Shown here in pieces: positions 7,766 through 11,531 of a stretch of 11,531 nucleotides of DNA. Position 1 is the stretch's first letter. Every line of letters begins with the position of its first letter. This DNA comes from CAYZXK01 sp964482395. Lineage in GTDB: Bacteria; Planctomycetota; Phycisphaerae; UBA1845; Fen-1342. The stretch lies in contig CAYZXK010000222.1 of NCBI GenBank assembly GCA_964482395.1, positions 1-11,531 on the forward strand, given 5' to 3'. The notes under the pieces are model-generated. The model searched no databases. It was given only the letters and a program-made list of their open reading frames with translations, and had not been told where the DNA came from. The position numbers and the translations under genes were made by a program.

Positions 7766-7860
7766 CAGAGCCTCAAACCTAATCGCGGGGCCAGAAATCA
7801 GGGTTCCAAGCCCTAGTGACGGGCCAACTTACAGAGCCTCAAGCCTGAGCCGGGGGCCAG
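7766..7860. repeat. Imperfect direct repeat, two 29-base units 66 bases apart
   Basis: Units 7766-7794 and 7832-7860 share CAGAGCCTCAA, then CCT, and end in GGGGCCAG, with about five mismatches in 29 positions. Weaker similarity (GCAACT / CCAACT) continues upstream of each unit. The period of 66 bases suggests an old tandem duplication of a noncoding element, or two binding sites. No target-site or transposase features are present. Confidence 0.5.
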
Positions 7861-7932
7861 GCTCGCCCACCGCCCGGCGACAAACTCGGCCCAGACGGCC
7901 GCTCGTATCTCGCCCACTCCCCCGTGGTCGCA

Positions 7933-7946
7933 ACTCGGCCCCGAGT
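7933..7946 (-). terminator. Possible terminator-like hairpin after the M16 homologue
   Basis: ACTCGG (7933-7938) and CCGAGT (7941-7946) are exact reverse complements; a realistic fold is 5 bp with a 4-base loop. On the minus strand it begins 18 bases past the TAG stop of the M16 gene. There is no following U-tract. Confidence 0.3.
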
Positions 7947-7964
7947 CGTGCTTTGTGAGATGCC

Positions 7965-10004
7965 CTACTCGCTGTGTCCGGGCTGTGACGGTGATGGCGA
8001 GACGGTCTGAGCGGTCGGCTGCCAGTCGGCCCACAGCAAAGCAGCGATCTCCGCGGTTTTCTTGGAGTCGACGTCGCCGACCACCTGGATCTCAACCTCG
8101 CGAATCGCGTCTAAAGCTGACAGATTCCGCTTGACCCACGCCGCGTCCAGCAGAAACGATGCACCGGCCCGCCATCCAACCAAGCCCGGCGGAACGTACC
8201 AATCCTGTTGCCGGCCACAGGGGATCTGGTCAATCCAGGCTTGAAGTCGGCGGACGCTTTGGACGGCCGCATGGCAAGCTGAGGACGTTCGGTTCGGCCG
8301 GCGAAGCAGCTCGGCCTGCAACTCGATCATCTGAGCTGCCCTGGAGGCAGGGCCGCGTCCGACCAGGCCGACCCCGTGCAAACCCGCGACCGGAAGCAGG
8401 TCCAGCCCCCACAAGGAAAGGTAATCCCGAATCTGGTCCACGCTGCGATCGACCGAGCCGACTGCCATCAGCGCATCCAGGGCGGGTACCGGGTTTGGAT
8501 CCAGCCCGATCAGAGTGCGGACCTCCGCCAGCTCCAAGCCGGGAGTTGGACATACGCGAAGTCGAACCCGCCCGATCAGCTCCTCACACCACTCCGCCGC
8601 GGGAAATCCCACTTCAGCCTCAGGCCGGACCGGGAGCGAAGTTGCCCCGGGAGGTGAACTTTCAGCCCCGGTCGATAACTCGCCGGGTTCTGCGGCGCCG
8701 ATTTTCCCGCCTCCGGCCACCCGTGGCAGGCAGATCATCCGACCATGCAAGAGTTCGTCGGCGGCCTCCTGGAGTTCCCGGGCCGTAAGCCGCTGCATAC
8801 GAAGAACTTGCCATTCGGAAAGCCGGAGATCGCCGGCCACGACTTCGTGCAAACCCAGCCTAAGCGCGTAGCAGCCGAAATCAGATTGCCGATTACGGAC
8901 TTCGCGGACCGCCAGCGCCCGGGCCCGATCGAAACTGGTCTCCGACCGCACCTCCCGCGCGGTCTGCTCCAGCTCCTCCCGAACGACTTGTTCCGGATCG
9001 ACCGAGACCCCCTCCGGCAGGTCGACTGAGAGAACCAGCATTCCACCCAGTTGCCAGGCTTGCTGAGACCAGCGTGGCGGCAGACAGCCGGCCTCGATCA
9101 GCCGCAGGTAGACCGGGCCATCGACCGGGTTGCACAAGTGATGCATCAGCACGCGAGCGGCCAGGTTCTCGTCCGCCCCCAGACCGCGGGTCACCCACGC
9201 CAAATCAAGCCCTCGGCGATCGGCAGCGACCGGATCCAGGCGAACCGTCTGCGGCTTGGGCCGGGCCGACCGGGGCCGTGGCGGCGGCTCGGACCAGGGC
9301 AGCGAGTCGAAATGGCTGGCGATTAGGTCACGGGCGGTGGGAGCCTGCACGTTGCCGACGACCACCACAGTCGCGTTGGCGGGGACGAACCACGTCCGCA
9401 GAAACTCATCCACATCCGGCGGACCGATGGACTGGGCCACGTCCGGCGGCAGGGTCGACAAGTGCCGGTAAGGATGGTCTGGGAAGGCGGCTGTCAGCAG
9501 CCTCCGATAAATCGCACTATCTTCCCAAACCCCGAACGCGTCCGACCACGCGGTCGAGCAGGGGTCTAGGTCGCTCTGCCGGTCGGCGGCAGCCTGCGCA
9601 GCTTCCAGCTCGTCGGCGGTGACTGACTGGAACCGAAGGCGATCAGCCTCCAGTTTCAGCAGTCGGTCCAGGTCGCCGGGGGTCGACACAGAGGCGAAAT
9701 AGCAGGTGTCCGGCAGGGTGCGGCTGAGCTGCGCCCTACACGGGCCACGTGGGCCAACCGCCGCCTTGCCCCTGCTGTCCAGGACCGACCTCGCCAAGTC
9801 GCACAAACCCGGCTTGCCAGGCACATCGTCGACCCACCCGACCCGATACCAAAGCTGTACGCTTACCAGCCCACGCCGACGATCCTCGACCAGCACGAAC
9901 TGCAAGCCGTTTTTCAGCCGGCCGACTTCCGGCGCCAGCTCAAAGGCTTGCAGCCCGGCGGATACAGCCACCAAGACCGGAAAAACCATAAGACCTCGGA
10001 TCAA
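7965..10004 (-). CDS. Secreted M16-family (insulinase-like) peptidase homologue lacking the zinc motif
   Basis: The product has 679 residues from TTG at 10004; an internal ATG at 9989 (residue 6) is the alternative. I prefer TTG because it adds a basic residue to the signal peptide (MIRGL, hydrophobic core, LQA before Phe21), though GAGGT just before the ATG favours the shorter form. Residues about 25-250 match the M16 N-terminal domain: NGLQFVLVED, then LWYRVGWVDDVPGKPGL, then KLEADRLRF, then NATVVVVGNV. Residues about 250-430 match the M16 C-terminal domain. Residues about 470-670 look like another M16 N-terminal-type domain ending in VVGDVDSKK. Where active members have HxxEH (GLAHFLEH) this protein has Asp69, Arg72 and Ser73, and the downstream Glu region reads AAQAAADRQ. 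It is therefore probably not a zinc peptidase, but a partner, binding or scaffold subunit. No active M16 partner is in the window. Confidence 0.88.
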   Translation of the reverse strand: MIRGLMVFPVLVAVSAGLQAFELAPEVGRLKNGLQFVLVEDRRRGLVSVQLWYRVGWVDDVPGKPGLCDLARSVLDSRGKAAVGPRGPCRAQLSRTLPDTCYFASVSTPGDLDRLLKLEADRLRFQSVTADELEAAQAAADRQSDLDPCSTAWSDAFGVWEDSAIYRRLLTAAFPDHPYRHLSTLPPDVAQSIGPPDVDEFLRTWFVPANATVVVVGNVQAPTARDLIASHFDSLPWSEPPPRPRSARPKPQTVRLDPVAADRRGLDLAWVTRGLGADENLAARVLMHHLCNPVDGPVYLRLIEAGCLPPRWSQQAWQLGGMLVLSVDLPEGVSVDPEQVVREELEQTAREVRSETSFDRARALAVREVRNRQSDFGCYALRLGLHEVVAGDLRLSEWQVLRMQRLTARELQEAADELLHGRMICLPRVAGGGKIGAAEPGELSTGAESSPPGATSLPVRPEAEVGFPAAEWCEELIGRVRLRVCPTPGLELAEVRTLIGLDPNPVPALDALMAVGSVDRSVDQIRDYLSLWGLDLLPVAGLHGVGLVGRGPASRAAQMIELQAELLRRPNRTSSACHAAVQSVRRLQAWIDQIPCGRQQDWYVPPGLVGWRAGASFLLDAAWVKRNLSALDAIREVEIQVVGDVDSKKTAEIAALLWADWQPTAQTVSPSPSQPGHSE

Positions 10005-10071
10005 CAGAAGCTTAGCACCAGCCGCTTGGACCGCCTAGGGTCGGCTGACCTAGTGGCTTACTGAAACGTCA

Positions 10072-10121
10072 TCAGGCTCGGGGCATGGGCGCCGGGGAAA
10101 TTGTCAACGCCGCGAGCCTGA
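10072..10121. repeat. Perfect 9-bp inverted repeat in the divergent promoter region
   Basis: TCAGGCTCG (10072-10080) and CGAGCCTGA (10113-10121) are exact reverse complements, 32 bases apart. The intervening DNA carries a perfect TTGACA on the minus strand (10102-10107), but no good -10 box at the right distance. Position between the divergent M16 and radical SAM genes makes an operator or an RNA hairpin possible. A smaller imperfect inverted repeat (CTAGGGTC / GACCTAG, 10035-10053) lies nearer the M16 start. Confidence 0.5.
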
Positions 10122-10205
10122 GCGATGGGCCGTTCGCGGCACTGGCCGTGATTGTTTCGTTCAGCAGTCGGGGTGGCCGGTTGGCGAGCACGGCCGGGTT
10201 TTTCA

Positions 10206-10233
10206 TTGACTGAGCGGGCCGGACAGGTATCGT
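10206..10233 (+). promoter_or_regulatory. Candidate promoter of the radical SAM gene
   Basis: TTGACT (10206-10211, 5 of 6) and TATCGT (10228-10233, 4 of 6) are 16 bases apart on the plus strand. Transcription would start near 10240, just ahead of the ribosome binding site. Confidence 0.45.
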
Positions 10234-10246
10234 TAAGGCCGGTGTT

Positions 10247-10253
10247 GGGAGGG
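10247..10253 (+). promoter_or_regulatory. Ribosome binding site of the radical SAM gene
   Basis: GGGAGGG lies 7 bases before the ATG at 10261, a normal Shine-Dalgarno distance. It supports this ATG as the start. Confidence 0.75.
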
Positions 10254-10260
10254 CCAGCAG

Positions 10261-11531
10261 ATGAAGGTCGGACTGGTATCGACTTACACGCACCCATTCG
10301 CCCTTGGCCTGCGGTACATCTCGTCCTACCTCAAGACCACCGGCCAGGAGGTGGTCATGATTTTCATGAGTTCCAGGCGAGATACTACCCGGCCCGATTA
10401 CCGCCCCGGCCTGCTGGACGATTTCATAAACCGGCTGTGGGATTGCGACCTGATTGGGCTGAGCCTGATGACCAACAACTTTCATCGGGCCCGGGCCCTG
10501 ACCGAGCACATCCGGGCCGCCGGGCTGACCGCGCCGGTAGTTTGGGGCGGAACGCATGCGACCGTCGCACCGGATGAATGCCTTGAAATCGCCGACGCAG
10601 TCTGCATCGGCGAGGGTGAGGAACCCATGCTGCAACTGGTTGAGCGGCTGGAGACCGGAGGCGACCCGACGGCCGTTCCCGGCCTGTGGTTTCGCGCCGA
10701 CAGCCGGTTCGGGAACCGGCACACGATCCGCAACCCGCCCGGTCCCCTCCCGACCGACCTGGACGATTTGCCGTTTCCGGACTACCAGCTCCGGACCCAC
10801 TGGGTTGCCGGCGGCGACCGGCTGGTGATAGCCGAGCCGGGGAACTTGCGCGGGGCACTGCACACCCTGAGGGTAGTCACCGCCCGCGGCTGCCCGTACC
10901 ACTGTGCCTTTTGCAACAACGCCGCCCTGAGGCGAGTGCACAGCGGCCTGGGCCCGTGGCTGCGGATGCGGTCGCTGGAGAATGTTCTGGCGGAGATTCG
11001 GCAGGCGCTGGCTTGCTTCCCGACAATTCAGTCGATCAATTTCGTCGATGACCTGTTTCTAGTCCGCAAGGAAGGGGAGATTGAGGAGTTCGCGGCCCGC
11101 TACAACCGGGAGGTAGGGCTGCCGTTGCAACTGGACGCCTTTCCCAACACGGTGACCGATCGTAAGGTGCGGGCGCTGGCGAAGATGCCGCTGGCCCTGG
11201 TCAGCATGGGGATTGAGAGCGCCAGCGAGGATACCCTGCGGAACCTGTACCATCGCCCTACCTCGCCCAGGCGGATCGCGGAGGCGATCGACATCCTGGC
11301 AAGGCACAAGGTGCCCACCGAGTATCACTACATCGTGAGCAACCCGTACGAACCCGAGCAAAACGTTATCGAAACGATGCGATTCATCGCGTCGCATCAT
11401 CGGGGCCGGGCAGTGCTCCGGGTGTTTCCGCTCATGTTTTATCCGGGTACGCCGTTGTATGAGCGCGCCCGGGCCGACAGCTTGATTGGGCAACGCCATG
11501 ACGCGGCCTACGACTACATGGGGACCGGGGC
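10261..11531 (+). CDS. B12-binding-domain radical SAM protein (partial, C-terminus missing)
   Basis: The frame runs 423 codons from ATG at 10261 to the right edge without a stop. Residues 1-135 have the Rossmann-like cobalamin-binding fold of class B radical SAM enzymes: MKVGLVSTYT, then DLIGLSLMTNN, then VVWGGTHATVAPDECLE, then ADAVCIGEGEEP. The His of a DxHxxG motif is not evident, as is common in this group. The radical SAM domain starts near 200, with the 4Fe-4S ligands Cys211, Cys215 and Cys218 in RGCPYHCAFCNN, followed by FVDDLF (261-266) and MGIESASEDTL (316-326). Such enzymes use SAM cleavage, often with cobalamin, to methylate or rearrange unactivated carbons in lipids, natural products or cofactors. 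Nothing visible identifies the substrate. It is divergent from the M16 gene and may begin an operon to the right. Confidence 0.93.
   Translation, partial: MKVGLVSTYTHPFALGLRYISSYLKTTGQEVVMIFMSSRRDTTRPDYRPGLLDDFINRLWDCDLIGLSLMTNNFHRARALTEHIRAAGLTAPVVWGGTHATVAPDECLEIADAVCIGEGEEPMLQLVERLETGGDPTAVPGLWFRADSRFGNRHTIRNPPGPLPTDLDDLPFPDYQLRTHWVAGGDRLVIAEPGNLRGALHTLRVVTARGCPYHCAFCNNAALRRVHSGLGPWLRMRSLENVLAEIRQALACFPTIQSINFVDDLFLVRKEGEIEEFAARYNREVGLPLQLDAFPNTVTDRKVRALAKMPLALVSMGIESASEDTLRNLYHRPTSPRRIAEAIDILARHKVPTEYHYIVSNPYEPEQNVIETMRFIASHHRGRAVLRVFPLMFYPGTPLYERARADSLIGQRHDAAYDYMGTG

Larger units (their letters stand above)
7567..7964 (-). other. Intergenic region between M16 homologue and transporter genes
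   Basis: These 398 bases have no credible protein gene. They contain a hairpin just after the M16 stop (7933-7946), an imperfect 29-base direct repeat (7766-7794 and 7832-7860), a small GC hairpin (7694-7708) and a promoter-like pair close to the transporter start (7600-7628). Nothing resembles a tRNA or a known structured RNA. Confidence 0.55.

Noticed and set aside
10150..10205. Plus-strand GGCCG/CGGCC stem followed by GGGTTTTTC, possible terminator of a small RNA
   Set aside because: Stem is only 5 bp with an 11-base loop, and there is no supported upstream plus-strand transcript. The T-run may simply belong to the region before the radical SAM promoter.
10058..10297. 79-codon minus-strand frame across the radical SAM gene start
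   Set aside because: It overlaps the start and ribosome site of a well supported gene and has no motif.

Overview
The window reads as a chromosomal segment of a GC-rich planctomycete, most likely Phycisphaerae-like and possibly from a metagenome. The main reason is a very large secreted protein that combines paired cysteine-rich 'GACC' repeats, GEVED domains and an Asp-Cys-Asn-x-Asn-Gly repeat start, a mix typical of planctomycete cell-surface proteins. The assignment rests on protein style, not on a marker gene.

Layout. Five protein genes are supported. From left to right: (1) a partial minus-strand gene, 1-3637, open at the left edge, coding a modular secreted protein of at least 1212 residues; (2) about 640 bases without a gene, containing three hairpins and a possible promoter, which would form a long leader for gene 1; (3) a minus-strand secreted S9-family (prolyl oligopeptidase-type) peptidase, 4275-6305, with an intact Ser-Asp-His triad; (4) a minus-strand EamA/DMT-type 10-helix membrane transporter, 6634-7566; (5) a spacer of about 400 bases with an imperfect 29-base direct repeat and small hairpins; (6) a minus-strand M16-family peptidase homologue, 7965-10004, that has lost the zinc-binding HxxEH motif; (7) a 256-base divergent spacer with a long inverted repeat; (8) a plus-strand B12-binding-type radical SAM protein, 10261 onward, open at the right edge.

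The four minus-strand genes are separated by gaps of roughly 330-640 bases, so there is no evidence of a tight operon. Three of them (genes 1, 3 and 6) carry apparent signal peptides, so the left and middle of the window are mainly about exported proteins. The radical SAM gene is transcribed away from these and may belong to a separate pathway continuing to the right.

I did not find a clearly new multi-gene system. No rRNA, tRNA, CRISPR array, insertion sequence or recognisable riboswitch was seen. The observations most worth following are the M16 homologue with all visible zinc ligands replaced and an apparently three-domain layout, the module duplication inside the giant secreted protein, and that protein's long structured upstream region.
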